A stretch of DNA of 64,000 bases from Rossellomorea orangium (GTDB taxonomy: Bacteria; Bacillota; Bacilli; Bacillales; Bacillaceae_B): assembly GCF_019334305.1 (NCBI RefSeq), contig NZ_JAHWGH010000025.1, positions 1-64,000 on the forward strand. Direction: 5' to 3'. Below the pieces are notes generated by a model, which worked only from the letters and a program-made list of their open reading frames with translations, made no database searches and was not told the origin of the DNA. The stretch's first letter is position 1. Every line of letters begins with the position of its first letter. Positions 36,220-45,382 of the stretch are shown piece by piece. Position numbers and translations under genes: made by a program.

Positions 36220-37185
36220 ATGAAACACACATTTAAGGTAATACTCTCATTATTTTTGGCCGTTGGGTTCCTTTCAGCATGCGGAACCAATGATGGTGAT
36301 CAATCAAAGAATAAAGAAAATGCAGAGGTAAGTGGGGATTCATCAGAATTTCCTTTGTCTTTAAATGACGCATTGAATCATAAAGTTACACTGGAGGAAC
36401 AACCTAAGCATATCGTTTCACTAATTCCAAGTAATACGGAAATTTTATTCGAACTTGGATTAAACAGGGAAATCGTCGGTGTTTCAGATTTTGATAACTA
36501 TCCGAAAGAAGCCGCGGATAAAGAGAAGATCGGTGGAATGGAATTTAACGTCGAGAAAATTGTCAGCTTAGAACCCGATCTGGTCCTTGCCCATGAATCC
36601 ACTGCCAAATCAGCGGAAGAAGGGTTGAATCAGTTGAAAGATGCTGGGATCAATGTATTCATCGTAGAGGATGCAAAAAGTTTTGAAGAAGTGTACACCA
36701 CCATCAATGATATTGGTGTTCTTGTAGGGAAAAAAGACAAGGCAGCTTCTATTGTGTCTGACATGAAATCAGATTTGGAAGAGATTGAGAAAAAGGCAAA
36801 TGAAGTATCAAATAAGAAGCGTGTGTATGTGGAAGTTTCTCCTTCACCGGACATTTATTCAACAGGAAAGAACACGTTCATCAATCAAATGCTTTCAATG
36901 GTCAATGCTGATAATGTCATGAGCGAACAAGAAGGATGGGTGAAGGTAAATCAGGAATCTGTCATTTCTTCGAATCCTGACGTGATCATCACAACGTATG
37001 GTTATTATAGCGAAAACCCGAAAGAACAAGTAATGAAGAGAGATGGATGGAAAGATGTCAATGCCGTGAAGAATGGGCATGTTTACGATGTTCATTCAGA
37101 TTTAGTCACACGTACGGGTCCAAGATTGGTTGAAGGAGTAGAGGAAATTGCAAAGTCGATCTATCCAGAGGTATTTGCAAAATAG
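36220..37185 (+). CDS. btuF: Corrinoid-binding lipoprotein BtuF
   Basis: Extracytoplasmic substrate-binding protein of a B12 ABC importer, anchored as a lipoprotein (LSAC, Cys21). The periplasmic-binding fold of the FecB/BtuF type covers residues 50-315, with SLIPSNTEILFELGL and VSLEPDLVLAHESTAK typical of it. The ATG at 36220 follows a B12 riboswitch and terminator, which supports corrinoid over siderophore uptake. The permease gene overlaps its 3' end. Confidence 0.9.
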   Translation: MKHTFKVILSLFLAVGFLSACGTNDGDQSKNKENAEVSGDSSEFPLSLNDALNHKVTLEEQPKHIVSLIPSNTEILFELGLNREIVGVSDFDNYPKEAADKEKIGGMEFNVEKIVSLEPDLVLAHESTAKSAEEGLNQLKDAGINVFIVEDAKSFEEVYTTINDIGVLVGKKDKAASIVSDMKSDLEEIEKKANEVSNKKRVYVEVSPSPDIYSTGKNTFINQMLSMVNADNVMSEQEGWVKVNQESVISSNPDVIITTYGYYSENPKEQVMKRDGWKDVNAVKNGHVYDVHSDLVTRTGPRLVEGVEEIAKSIYPEVFAK

Positions 37186-38206
37186 AATAGGGGTTACATA
37201 CGGATTGGCTGGCCTATTTTTATTAGCGGCGGTTCTTGCAGCCATTTCAATCGGGACCATATCGATCCCGCCATTGGATATCGTTACAATCATCGGTTCT
37301 AAGTGGTTTGGCTTTGATTTACCTGAGACGGTCGATCCCATGTATTCGAACATCGTGTATACCATCAGGTTACCAAGAGTACTGTTAGCTTTACTGGTGG
37401 GGAGCTCTTTAGCCGTTGCCGGAGCTTCTTTCCAAGGATTATTGCGTAACCCGCTGGCCGATCCATATACATTGGGTGTCTCATCAGGGGCATCTGTCGG
37501 TGCAGTCATCACTTTATTTTTTCATTGGAGTATTCCGTTCATTGGGAAGTTTACGCTTCCCTTTTTCAGCATTATTTGCTCCATCATCACTGTATTTCTA
37601 GTACTATGGTTCGCACAAAAAGTCGAGAGGACCATGAAGGTTGAAACCATCATCTTGACAGGGATCATCTTCAGCTCGTTTTTAGGATCTTTGATTTCCC
37701 TGATGATCGCACTCACAGGCGAAGAATTGAGGCAAATCATCGGCTGGCTTCTTGGGAGCGTTTCTATGAGAGGGTGGGATTATATCACTATCATCTTTCC
37801 TTTCTTCCTTATAGGGACAATAGTACTCATCCTGAACGGCAAAGAGTTGAATGGAATGAGCTTCGGTGAAGAACAAGCCCGCCATATAGGCATATCCGTA
37901 CATCAGAGAAAGCTTATCATTCTCATTGCCGGGAGTATCTTAACGGGATCAGCCGTCGCTGTCTCTGGAACAATCGGGTTCGTCGGTCTTGTCATCCCTC
38001 ATTTTCTAAGAAGAATCGTCGGACATGATCATAAGCATCTTCTTCCCCTTTCCATCATCACAGGAGGAGGATTTCTCGTTCTCGCTGATTTACTCTCAAG
38101 AACCATCATCGCCCCGACTGAACTTCCAATTGGAGTGATTACGGCTTTGATCGGTGCTCCGATGTTCGCTTATATTCTCTTAAAGAAAAGGGGTTCTTCA
38201 TCATGA
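37148..38206 (+). CDS. btuC: Corrinoid ABC transporter permease BtuC
   Basis: A FecCD/BtuC-type permease of 352 residues with about nine or ten helices, including LLRNPLADPYTLGVSSGASVGA and GFVGLVIPHFLRRIVGHDH. The TTG at 37148 is nine bases after GAAGGAG, giving a 38-base overlap with btuF; a TTG at 37175 is an alternative. It overlaps the ATPase gene by four bases. The context shows it carries corrinoids. Confidence 0.88.
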   Translation: MQSRSIQRYLQNRIGVTYGLAGLFLLAAVLAAISIGTISIPPLDIVTIIGSKWFGFDLPETVDPMYSNIVYTIRLPRVLLALLVGSSLAVAGASFQGLLRNPLADPYTLGVSSGASVGAVITLFFHWSIPFIGKFTLPFFSIICSIITVFLVLWFAQKVERTMKVETIILTGIIFSSFLGSLISLMIALTGEELRQIIGWLLGSVSMRGWDYITIIFPFFLIGTIVLILNGKELNGMSFGEEQARHIGISVHQRKLIILIAGSILTGSAVAVSGTIGFVGLVIPHFLRRIVGHDHKHLLPLSIITGGGFLVLADLLSRTIIAPTELPIGVITALIGAPMFAYILLKKRGSSS

Positions 38207-39663
38207 TCGCTGTTAACAGCGTCTCAGTGGGATATAACAATCATAAAATCGTTGATGACATGAATTTTCATGTGAATCAAGGAGAGTTTTTTGGCATTCT
38301 CGGGCCAAATGGCAGTGGGAAGACGACGCTATTAAAGGCACTTACCGGTCTTCTTCCGTTAATGGCTGGGACGATTGAATTGAAAGGAAGGCCGCTTACA
38401 CAATATTCTTCGAAGGAATTAGCTAAGCATGTAGCTGTTCTGCCTCAAATATCGACTGAAACTTTTTCTTATGAAGTGAAAGAGACGGTCATGCTTGGTC
38501 GATATGCTCATCAGAAAGGTTTTATAAAAGGGGCAACGGAGAGGGATCGTGAAGTGGTTGACAAAGTGATGGACCAAACGGGTATTTCTTCTTTTCAAGA
38601 CCGCTTCCTCCATGAACTGTCCGGTGGGGAACGTCAACGTGTGTTTCTTGCTCAGGCACTCGCGCAAGAACCCCAGATCCTTTTGCTTGATGAACCCACT
38701 AATCATCTGGATCTGTCCTACCAAAAATCGTTATTGGATTTAATCAAAGCACAGACAATCGAAGAAAAATTAACGGTCATATCCATTTTTCATGATTTGA
38801 ATTTAGCAAGCCTTTACTGTGATCGCTTACTTCTATTAGATCGTGGAAGAACAAAACTCCTTCATCATCCGGAAGAGGTTTTGAAAGAAGAGCATATAGA
38901 AGAGGTATATCATACAAAGGTTCAAAAGCAAGCTCATCCTCTGGTGGCCAAGCCGCAGATGGTGATCGTTCCAGAGGGGAATGAAAGTGAGAATTTCATC
39001 CTGGATGAAAGGTACCTGACCTTAAGTGAAGAATGTATCCATTTCTCTGCTCCATATCCGTTGAAATGTATGTCCTCTGGAATCATCGGGGCAGGAATCG
39101 GGTGGTACAGCCACTTTATCAATCGAAGAGTACCAGGGGATTATGATTGTTCGGATTATCAGGGAGATATGAGAAAGTACCTTGTTCAAAAGGACTTGGA
39201 CCCAACCTTAACCGTTGGGATGACGACGGCTCTCGATTTGACCAATATGGTGTATGATCGTTTTGAAACCGAAGGAAAATCGGTTTTCGTCGTGGTGACT
39301 GCAGGCGTTGGAAATGCCATGGACGTATCGACAAGTTACCAATATGATATGGAAACAAAGCCCGGTACGATTAATACTTGGGTATTCATCAATGGGAATT
39401 TATCAGACGAAGCGTATATTGAAGCACTCGTCACATCCACTGAAGCAAAGGTGAGAGCTTTGCATGATATGAATATACGGGACAGGAGAACAGGGAATCT
39501 GGCGACGGGCACACCTACAGACAGCATTCTGATTGCCTCCAGTCAAAAAGGCGACCACGAGCCCTTTGCTGGACCGATTACTTCAATAGGGAAATTGATC
39601 GGGAGGGGAGTCTATGAAGTAACCAAGAAAGCTATCGCTCGTTATTTGGAGAAAAAGGAATAG
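38203..39663 (+). CDS. btuD: BtuD ATPase fused to CbiZ amidohydrolase
   Basis: A two-domain protein of 486 residues. Residues 1-255 are the ABC ATPase that drives the importer (Walker A GPNGSGKT at 34-41, signature LSGGERQR near 139, Walker [12 protein letters not shown] near 160). Residues from about 265 to 486 are CbiZ, the adenosylcobinamide amidohydrolase that cleaves the aminopropanol arm to give adenosylcobyric acid; GAGIGWYSHFINRRVPGDYDC and TAGVGNAMDVS mark it. The fusion couples import to remodelling. It starts four bases inside btuC (ATGA). Confidence 0.92.
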   Translation: MIAVNSVSVGYNNHKIVDDMNFHVNQGEFFGILGPNGSGKTTLLKALTGLLPLMAGTIELKGRPLTQYSSKELAKHVAVLPQISTETFSYEVKETVMLGRYAHQKGFIKGATERDREVVDKVMDQTGISSFQDRFLHELSGGERQRVFLAQALAQEPQILLLDEPTNHLDLSYQKSLLDLIKAQTIEEKLTVISIFHDLNLASLYCDRLLLLDRGRTKLLHHPEEVLKEEHIEEVYHTKVQKQAHPLVAKPQMVIVPEGNESENFILDERYLTLSEECIHFSAPYPLKCMSSGIIGAGIGWYSHFINRRVPGDYDCSDYQGDMRKYLVQKDLDPTLTVGMTTALDLTNMVYDRFETEGKSVFVVVTAGVGNAMDVSTSYQYDMETKPGTINTWVFINGNLSDEAYIEALVTSTEAKVRALHDMNIRDRRTGNLATGTPTDSILIASSQKGDHEPFAGPITSIGKLIGRGVYEVTKKAIARYLEKKE

Positions 39664-39698
39664 GGGATGTGGTCCTATTATAGAAAAGAGGCAGTACT

Positions 39699-40253
39699 GT
39701 GGGTAAATTGATATTTATAACCGGTGGTGTGAGAAGCGGTAAAAGCTCTTATGCTGAAGGACTTGCAGCAGGATTAAGGAAAGGGAAGGAAGAATTGGTT
39801 TATCTGGCGTGTGGGGTCAATACCGATCAGGAGATGGAACGAAGGATTCTGAAACATCAAGAAGATCGTGCTTCCGCTTCTGAAAACTGGATCACGATGG
39901 AATGCCCAAGATCGATCGGTGATGCCTTAGATTCCATTCCACATCATGCAATCGTTCTATTAGACTGCCTTACCACTCTTCTGACAAATGAGATGTTCGC
40001 TGTGGAAAAGATGGACGACAGAAGAGTAGAGAAGAAAATCTTTCAATCTATCATTGCGGTCCTCGATAAAGCACAGGTGTTGATAGTCGTTAGTAATGAA
40101 GTGTTTTTCGACCTTCCTTTAGCATCTGGCGACATACTCCGATTCCAAAGGACGCTCGGATCATTACATAAAAGGATGGTAGAGGAGTCGATGACGGCGA
40201 TAGACATGTCGGTAGGAATTCCTGTTATAAAGAAGGGAATGCCACCGGTATGA
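39699..40253 (+). CDS. cobU: Adenosylcobinamide kinase/guanylyltransferase CobU
   Basis: Phosphorylates adenosylcobinamide and transfers GMP to it, giving AdoCbi-GDP. The P-loop GGVRSGKS is at 9-16 and the probable guanylylated His53 is in LKHQEDR. The C-terminal part (SNEVFFDLPLASG) departs from the usual SNEVGxGIVP motif. The start is a GTG at 39699 after AAGAGG. It overlaps cobS by four bases. A second CobU-like gene lies at 41577-42005. Confidence 0.85.
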   Translation: MGKLIFITGGVRSGKSSYAEGLAAGLRKGKEELVYLACGVNTDQEMERRILKHQEDRASASENWITMECPRSIGDALDSIPHHAIVLLDCLTTLLTNEMFAVEKMDDRRVEKKIFQSIIAVLDKAQVLIVVSNEVFFDLPLASGDILRFQRTLGSLHKRMVEESMTAIDMSVGIPVIKKGMPPV

Positions 40254-41038
40254 TTCTATTGAAAAGCGTGCTGTTGAATATACAGTTTTTCACCGTTTTA
40301 CCAATCCGTATAGAATTTTTAGTTGGGAAATATGAGATGAAGTGGATGGTCCGCACATTTCCATTGGTAGGCTTCAGTATTGGCATATTTCTCTCAATCG
40401 GATATTTAGTACTGGATTCGTTTACCCAAATGAGCCCATTGGCATTATCGTTTTATATTTGGGTGTTGCCTATCATTCTTACCGGCGGACTTCATCTGGA
40501 TGGTTATATGGATGCAAGTGACGCCTTTTTTTCCTATAGGGATAAAGAGAAGCGATTAGAGATTATGAAGGATCCACGTGTCGGTGCTTTTGGAGTGCTT
40601 TCTTTATTGGTTATGCTTTCCTCCCGTTTTGTCTTCATTTACGAAACTGTCCTTTACACTGATTCTGCAGTGATCACGATGGTCCTTATGTGGATACCTT
40701 TTTTCAGCCGCATAGTTATGGGAGCAAGTCTCATTCTTATTGCACCGGCACAAAAATCAGGTATGGGGTTTAGCTTCAGTAAATACATGACCAGAAATGA
40801 ACTTTTCTTTCTTCCAGCATATTTTTTAGTGGGAGGAATATGCAGCTTCTTACTGGGTGGATTTTATCTTTATATCACATTCAGTATAGTCACAATTGGG
40901 TTTTTCTTATTCGTTTATGTAAAGTCCATCAAATGGTTTGGAGGAATGACTGGAGATACGGTTGGTGCCAGTGTAGAAGGGATGGAGTGGATGTTGTGGA
41001 TGACTTTATGGTTATTGCCTTTATCCGACATGGTTTAA
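40250..41038 (+). CDS. cobS: Cobalamin synthase CobS
   Basis: Membrane-bound adenosylcobinamide-GDP ribazoletransferase, which joins the activated corrin ring to alpha-ribazole (or its phosphate). The protein has 262 residues and about six helices. The acidic motif LHLDGYMDASDAFFS lies near residue 83-97, with MKDPRVGAFG following. It overlaps cobU by four bases and the phosphatase gene by about 31 bases. Confidence 0.92.
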   Translation: MILLKSVLLNIQFFTVLPIRIEFLVGKYEMKWMVRTFPLVGFSIGIFLSIGYLVLDSFTQMSPLALSFYIWVLPIILTGGLHLDGYMDASDAFFSYRDKEKRLEIMKDPRVGAFGVLSLLVMLSSRFVFIYETVLYTDSAVITMVLMWIPFFSRIVMGASLILIAPAQKSGMGFSFSKYMTRNELFFLPAYFLVGGICSFLLGGFYLYITFSIVTIGFFLFVYVKSIKWFGGMTGDTVGASVEGMEWMLWMTLWLLPLSDMV

Positions 41039-41625
41039 CAGAAGATAATGAGAAGGGAAAATATATAGGCTGGACGAACTCGAGTTTATCCCACAATGGG
41101 ATTGATATGCTTAAGGGGCGGAAGAGAAACTTCGATGAATACGAAGTGTGTTTTTCCAGCGATCTTAACCGATGTTTGGAAACAGCTCATTTTCTGTTTC
41201 CTGACGTTCCCGTGATTTCGTCGCCAATGCTGAGAGAATTACATTTTGGAAAGTGGGAAGGACTGACATACGAGCTCTTGAAGGAAGATCGAGTTTATAA
41301 GGAATGGTTAACCAACCCATGTGTTTCTCCTCCAGAAGGCGAAAATATCGTTCAGTTCAGCAAGAGGGTGGAACTTGCATGGAGAGAGATCATAGCACAA
41401 ATCGAAGTCCATAATGGAAATCGATTTGCAATCATTACCCACGGTGGGGTTATTCGGCATTTATTGACAACTCTATCTCCTGAAAATGATACAAAGGCAT
41501 TTTGGGAATGGGAGATTAACCACGGAAAAGGGTATGAAATGATTTGGGAAAGAGAAGAGGATTGGAGGAATCAGATTTGTACTTCATTACGGGCGGTTCC
41601 TTTAACGGAAAGGGACGATGGGTAA
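41008..41625 (+). CDS. cobC: Histidine phosphatase, probable alpha-ribazole phosphatase
   Basis: A histidine phosphatase superfamily member of 205 residues: RHG at residues 7-9 holds the phosphorylated His, and a second His lies in ITHGGVIRH. Context suggests it removes phosphate from alpha-ribazole-phosphate or adenosylcobalamin-phosphate (CobC role). The ATG at 41008 is the best homologous start although its ribosome binding site is weak; coupling to cobS may help. The 3' end overlaps the next ORF. Confidence 0.82.
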   Translation: MVIAFIRHGLTEDNEKGKYIGWTNSSLSHNGIDMLKGRKRNFDEYEVCFSSDLNRCLETAHFLFPDVPVISSPMLRELHFGKWEGLTYELLKEDRVYKEWLTNPCVSPPEGENIVQFSKRVELAWREIIAQIEVHNGNRFAIITHGGVIRHLLTTLSPENDTKAFWEWEINHGKGYEMIWEREEDWRNQICTSLRAVPLTERDDG

Positions 41626-42005
41626 GGAATCACTTTCGTTTAACGAATTCTGATGCAGAGTGGGTTTCATTATTTGATGGAGATTGGAAAGCGATTTATC
41701 CGAAAATGTCTATCATCGTATTAGAGGGGATTGAGTATGCGGTCCGCGGAGCCCTTTTACAAAAGGATGGTGATATAAGAGCGGCTTTTAGAAATTGGAT
41801 GCAATCATTAAGGAAGTGGGAAGAAGAAAGCCCAGATAGAAAGGTGATCTGGATTGGTTCTGAAATAGGGAAAGGAATTGTTCCCAGCGATCAATCCTCC
41901 AGAGAGTGGAGAGATATGACAGGTTGGGTTTATCAGGATCTTGCCGAAGAATCACAAAGAGTGTGGCTGGTCTGGTATGGCATGGCAACATCATTAAAAG
42001 GGTAA
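41577..42005 (+). CDS. Second, divergent CobU-like protein
   Basis: A 142-residue protein that aligns with CobU at both ends: GGSFNGKG near the N-terminus stands for the P-loop, and GSEIGKGIVPSD plus VWLVWYGMATSLKG match the CobU C-terminal signature. The Ser/Thr after the P-loop Lys is Gly, and the guanylylation His segment (HRxxR) is absent. The start is a TTG at 41577 nine bases after TTGGAGG, within the phosphatase gene. It could be a partner or accessory of CobU, or a kinase of another step. Confidence 0.65.
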   Translation: MYFITGGSFNGKGRWVRNHFRLTNSDAEWVSLFDGDWKAIYPKMSIIVLEGIEYAVRGALLQKDGDIRAAFRNWMQSLRKWEEESPDRKVIWIGSEIGKGIVPSDQSSREWRDMTGWVYQDLAEESQRVWLVWYGMATSLKG

Positions 42006-42020
42006 AGGAGAGATGGTTAT

Positions 42021-42611
42021 ATGCAACTTTATACAAGAACAGGGGACAAGGGCCGGACGAGTTTAATAGGCGGCAGGGTCGATAAGGACGATATCCGTGT
42101 TGAAGCATACGGTACCTTGGATGAGGTGAATTGCTTCGTTGGTCAAGCGATATCTGAATTGGATCATGAGCGTTATAATGATATATTGATTGATCTTGAG
42201 AAAATTCAACATGAATTGTTTGATTGCGGAGGGGACCTATCCAATATCTCAAAAAAAAGAAAGAGCAAGCTTCAGGCTGAGTCGGTTTTTTACTTAGAAG
42301 AAAAGATTGACGAATTGACAAAGGAAGCTCCTCCCCTTGAAAGGTTTATCCTTCCAGGTGGAGTGAAAGCCTCTGCCAGTATTCATATTGCAAGGACTGT
42401 TGCCAGAAGGGCAGAGAGATGCATGGTATCCCTTTCAAAGAACGACGAGGAATTTCCTGTCATCACGTTACAATATATCAACCGGTTATCGGACTACTTC
42501 TTTGCGCTCTCCCGTGTGATCAATCATCGCAGCCATGTAAAAGACGTTGAATATATCCGGAGTGCCAATGTATTTTCTTCTGGTAAAGTGCAGAACAATG
42601 ATGGAAAGTAA
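42021..42611 (+). CDS. pduO: PduO-type ATP:cob(I)alamin adenosyltransferase
   Basis: Adds the 5'-deoxyadenosyl ligand to reduced corrinoids, needed before CbiZ, CobU and CobS can act. The 196-residue protein starts with YTRTGDKGRTSLIGG and has YGTLDEVNCFVGQAI and the late motif ARTVARRAERCMV, as in YvqK of B. subtilis. AAAGGAGAG precedes the ATG at 42021. Its end overlaps cblT. Confidence 0.94.
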   Translation: MQLYTRTGDKGRTSLIGGRVDKDDIRVEAYGTLDEVNCFVGQAISELDHERYNDILIDLEKIQHELFDCGGDLSNISKKRKSKLQAESVFYLEEKIDELTKEAPPLERFILPGGVKASASIHIARTVARRAERCMVSLSKNDEEFPVITLQYINRLSDYFFALSRVINHRSHVKDVEYIRSANVFSSGKVQNNDGK

Positions 42612-43086
42612 GCTTAAAACGCTTCTGCTGATGTCATTATTCCTGGCTTTATCTGCCATTGGAGGAATGGTGAAAGTCCCGGCTGTCATCGGGACGATTG
42701 CCTTGGACAGTATGCCTGCTATTTTAGTTGCTTCTTTATTCAATGGAAGGAAAGGGGCAGTTGTTGCCGGGGGAGGACATTTACTCTCGAGTCTGTATGC
42801 AGGATTTCCACTTGGACCTTTCCACATCCTGGTTGCTGCAGAAATGGCGCTCTTTGTCTGGATGTTCGGCTATGTATTCTCCAAAGGGAAGCGTGTATTG
42901 GCTGCAGCTCTTTTTTTAATAGGGAACGGTGTAATAGCCGCAGTCCCATTTATTTTTATCCTGAGTCCGTCTTTTTACGTGGCAATAATTCCTTCCCTGA
43001 TAGCAGGGACCCTCATAAATTTAACAATGGCTCACTTTCTTTATCCTCCACTGGCAGATGAATTACCGGAAGGGGTAAGGGTATGA
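42598..43086 (+). CDS. cblT: Alpha-ribazole ECF-type transporter CblT
   Basis: A 162-residue, hydrophobic protein with about five or six helices, resembling ECF transporter substrate-binding subunits and CblT of Geobacillus. CblT takes up alpha-ribazole, the lower-ligand nucleoside. The assignment rests largely on coupling to cblS downstream, which it overlaps by four bases (ATGA). The ATG at 42598 lies inside the end of pduO. Its energising ECF module would be encoded elsewhere. Confidence 0.8.
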   Translation: MMESKLKTLLLMSLFLALSAIGGMVKVPAVIGTIALDSMPAILVASLFNGRKGAVVAGGGHLLSSLYAGFPLGPFHILVAAEMALFVWMFGYVFSKGKRVLAAALFLIGNGVIAAVPFIFILSPSFYVAIIPSLIAGTLINLTMAHFLYPPLADELPEGVRV

Positions 43087-43802
43087 TCAGTAATCGTGAT
43101 GTGTTATCAATCTCCATCAATGAAGAAGAAGAACTGATACTCGCCTCTGATTGCAGCGGAGGGATCGGCAGAAAAAATGCTGACGAGGTCCAGGCTGATC
43201 CAGAGGTTGTTGGGTATTTCAGTTTTCGGGTAGCTGTGATGGAATGCTTGGCAGTGGGTGCAAGGCTCGTAGCTGTTCAACTATTTAATTTTACATCGGA
43301 TAACGTGTGGGATAAGTATACACAAGGTGTTCGAATGGGCCTGAAAGAACTTGGGATGGAGGGTGTCCCCCTGACCGGAAGTTCCGAATCCAATATCAAT
43401 TTAAAGCAATCCGCTCTTGGCGTTACCTGTATTGGAATGAGAAAGAAGAAGAGGGATCAAACCTCCAAAAAGAGGATTTCGTATGCACTAATCGGTACCC
43501 CTTTAGTCGGGGATGAAGTGTTGAGATCTCAATCATATATTGCCCCATTATCTTTATTTAAGGAGTGTATCCTTCATCCTGCCATCGTCCATATTTTACC
43601 CGTGGGTTCTAAAGGTGTGCGTCACGAACTTTCTGTCCTGACAGGAAAGACGTTGAGTAAAGAAGATGTTCACTCATTTCAGGACTTAGAAAAATCCAGC
43701 GGCCCGGCTACTTCATTTATCATCTCATTTGAAGCAAAAGACGAAACGGTCATTAAGGAAATGACGGCAGGGTACTACCAACCTCTTCAGCTTTATTACT
43801 AG
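43083..43802 (+). CDS. cblS: Alpha-ribazole kinase CblS
   Basis: A PurM/AIR-synthase-like protein of 239 residues. It has the SDCSGGIGRKNADEVQADPEVVG phosphate-binding region and TGSSESN. It resembles the alpha-ribazole kinase CblS of Geobacillus kaustophilus, which makes alpha-ribazole-phosphate for CobS. It is the last gene of the cluster. No strong terminator is apparent before the LCP gene. Confidence 0.82.
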   Translation: MISNRDVLSISINEEEELILASDCSGGIGRKNADEVQADPEVVGYFSFRVAVMECLAVGARLVAVQLFNFTSDNVWDKYTQGVRMGLKELGMEGVPLTGSSESNINLKQSALGVTCIGMRKKKRDQTSKKRISYALIGTPLVGDEVLRSQSYIAPLSLFKECILHPAIVHILPVGSKGVRHELSVLTGKTLSKEDVHSFQDLEKSSGPATSFIISFEAKDETVIKEMTAGYYQPLQLYY

Positions 43803-43974
43803 AACAACTAAATACTTTCAAGGATATTTGTGGTAAAATATATTTCCAGGTGTCATAGTATGGAGAAAAGTGTTAGTTTATCCATTATTCTGCGATTGTC
43901 ATTTATAATGGTTTAGAGTACCATTTCATACTATCATCGGTTATTTCATGAATGTCATAAAAGTAGGTGAAGAA

Positions 43975-44928
43975 ATGGAGTCACGGTTAGATCGAAAGAC
44001 CAAGAAGAAAAAACGCGGAAGAAAAGTGATTTTGATATTATTACTCCTTATTTTTAGTTTACTCGGTTATGCTGCGTTTCAATTTTACAGCGGTTATAAA
44101 ATGGCTGGTGAAGACCAGATGCAGGAAGATTATAAATTTAATGGTGTAAAAGACGAAAACGGTAAGGTAAACATTTTGTTATTGGGAGTCGATAGCAGAG
44201 GCGAGGAGAAGTCAAGGACAGATACGATGATGCTCGCGCAGATCGATCCGAAAACGAATGAAACCAAACTCGTTTCTTTTATGAGAGATATATATGCAGA
44301 AATCCCTGGTTATCAAAATTATAAGCTTAATACCGCATTTTATTTAGGTGGTCCTGAATTGCTGCGGAAAACCATCAAGCAGAATTTCGATCTGGATATC
44401 CAGTATTACATGATTATTGACTTTAAAGGTTTTGAAAAATCTGTTGATATTTTGGCTCCTGATGGAATTGAAATGGACGTTGAGAAAGCCATGTCAGAGA
44501 ATATTGGTGTTTCCCTCGAGCCTGGTGTCCAGAACCTGAATGGGAAGGAATTACTGGGTTATGCGAGATTCCGTCATGATGAACAAGGTGACTTTGGTCG
44601 TGTTGAAAGACAGCAAAAGGTGATAGCTGCTTTAAAAGACGAAGTTCTATCCATCGGAGGTGTAACAAAGCTTCCGAAAATGGCAGGGTCCATACAACCT
44701 TATATTCAGACGAATATGAATAGGTTGGACCAAATCTCCATTGCGAAGGATATTCTCCTAAGTAACAGCAGTGACATGGACAAATTGACGATTCCAGTGA
44801 AAAATTCATACACAAATGGAAGTTACAGCGGAGTCGGTTCCGTTCTTGAAATTGACTTCGAAGAAAATATCCAAGCACTAAAAGATTTCCTGAGTGGTAA
44901 AAGTCAGGATGAAGCTGCAACAGAATAA
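43975..44928 (+). CDS. LytR-CpsA-Psr (LCP) family cell-wall ligase
   Basis: Attaches wall teichoic acid or other anionic polymers to peptidoglycan. It has a basic cytoplasmic stub (KTKKKKRGRK), a membrane helix (about residues 18-38) and an extracellular LCP domain with DSRGEEKSRTDTMML, FMRDIY and GYARFRHDEQGDFGRVERQQ. These supply the Asp and Arg residues of the polyprenyl-pyrophosphate site. The ATG at 43975 follows AGGTGAAG; an upstream in-frame ATG at 43948 lacks a site. A strong terminator follows. Confidence 0.9.
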   Translation: MESRLDRKTKKKKRGRKVILILLLLIFSLLGYAAFQFYSGYKMAGEDQMQEDYKFNGVKDENGKVNILLLGVDSRGEEKSRTDTMMLAQIDPKTNETKLVSFMRDIYAEIPGYQNYKLNTAFYLGGPELLRKTIKQNFDLDIQYYMIIDFKGFEKSVDILAPDGIEMDVEKAMSENIGVSLEPGVQNLNGKELLGYARFRHDEQGDFGRVERQQKVIAALKDEVLSIGGVTKLPKMAGSIQPYIQTNMNRLDQISIAKDILLSNSSDMDKLTIPVKNSYTNGSYSGVGSVLEIDFEENIQALKDFLSGKSQDEAATE

Positions 44929-44936
44929 TGAAATAA

Positions 44937-44968
44937 ATCCCGGTGGGCCAAGGCCCACCGGGATTTTC
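44937..44968 (+). terminator. Intrinsic terminator after the LCP gene
   Basis: ATCCCGGTGGGCC pairs with GGCCCACCGGGAT (13 pairs, 2-base loop), followed by TTTC and a later T run. Confidence 0.85.
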
Positions 44969-45382
44969 TTTTTTGAAGAGCAAGGTTGTTTTGAGACGGG
45001 CTAGGGCCTGTTCCACTGGGATGATGAACGTGATATTTAGTCATTTTGATTCGAATGTCAAAATTAAAAATTCTGATTATACGCTTTCTCAGCCAATTAA
45101 AGGCCCTCAGAAGGAATCTGAATAACATAAATGGTAATGATAACGCTTCCACTAGCTATTTCGGCAGAATCCTAACTACTTCCTTTATTGCACTTGATAT
45201 CATTCTTCAGCATGTTACGATAATAAACGTTGTGAACAAAACACGCGCCAATCAAGGGATTCGGCGTCATGAAGCAACCATTTATTAAAAATTGAAACCT
45301 AAACATTACATTAAATGTTCTATTAAAAACAAAAAATGTGTTTTGAAAAACTGACATAAATAAGGAACGGGAGTGGATATGA
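44969..45382. other. Long intergenic region before proI
   Basis: About 410 bases, AT-rich toward the end, without a convincing ORF or RNA family. In particular there is no GGTGGNACC T-box antiterminator sequence, although proline genes in related Bacillus species are often T-box controlled. Confidence 0.5.

Noticed and set aside
36220..38206. Siderophore uptake system
   Set aside because: The binding protein and permease families also carry iron-siderophores, but the B12 riboswitch, CbiZ fusion and cob genes show corrinoid uptake.
45046..45288. An 80-codon ORF before proI
   Set aside because: No ribosome binding site, low-complexity start and no match to any family I know.
44969..45382. T-box riboswitch before proI
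   Set aside because: The conserved antiterminator sequence and specifier layout could not be found.
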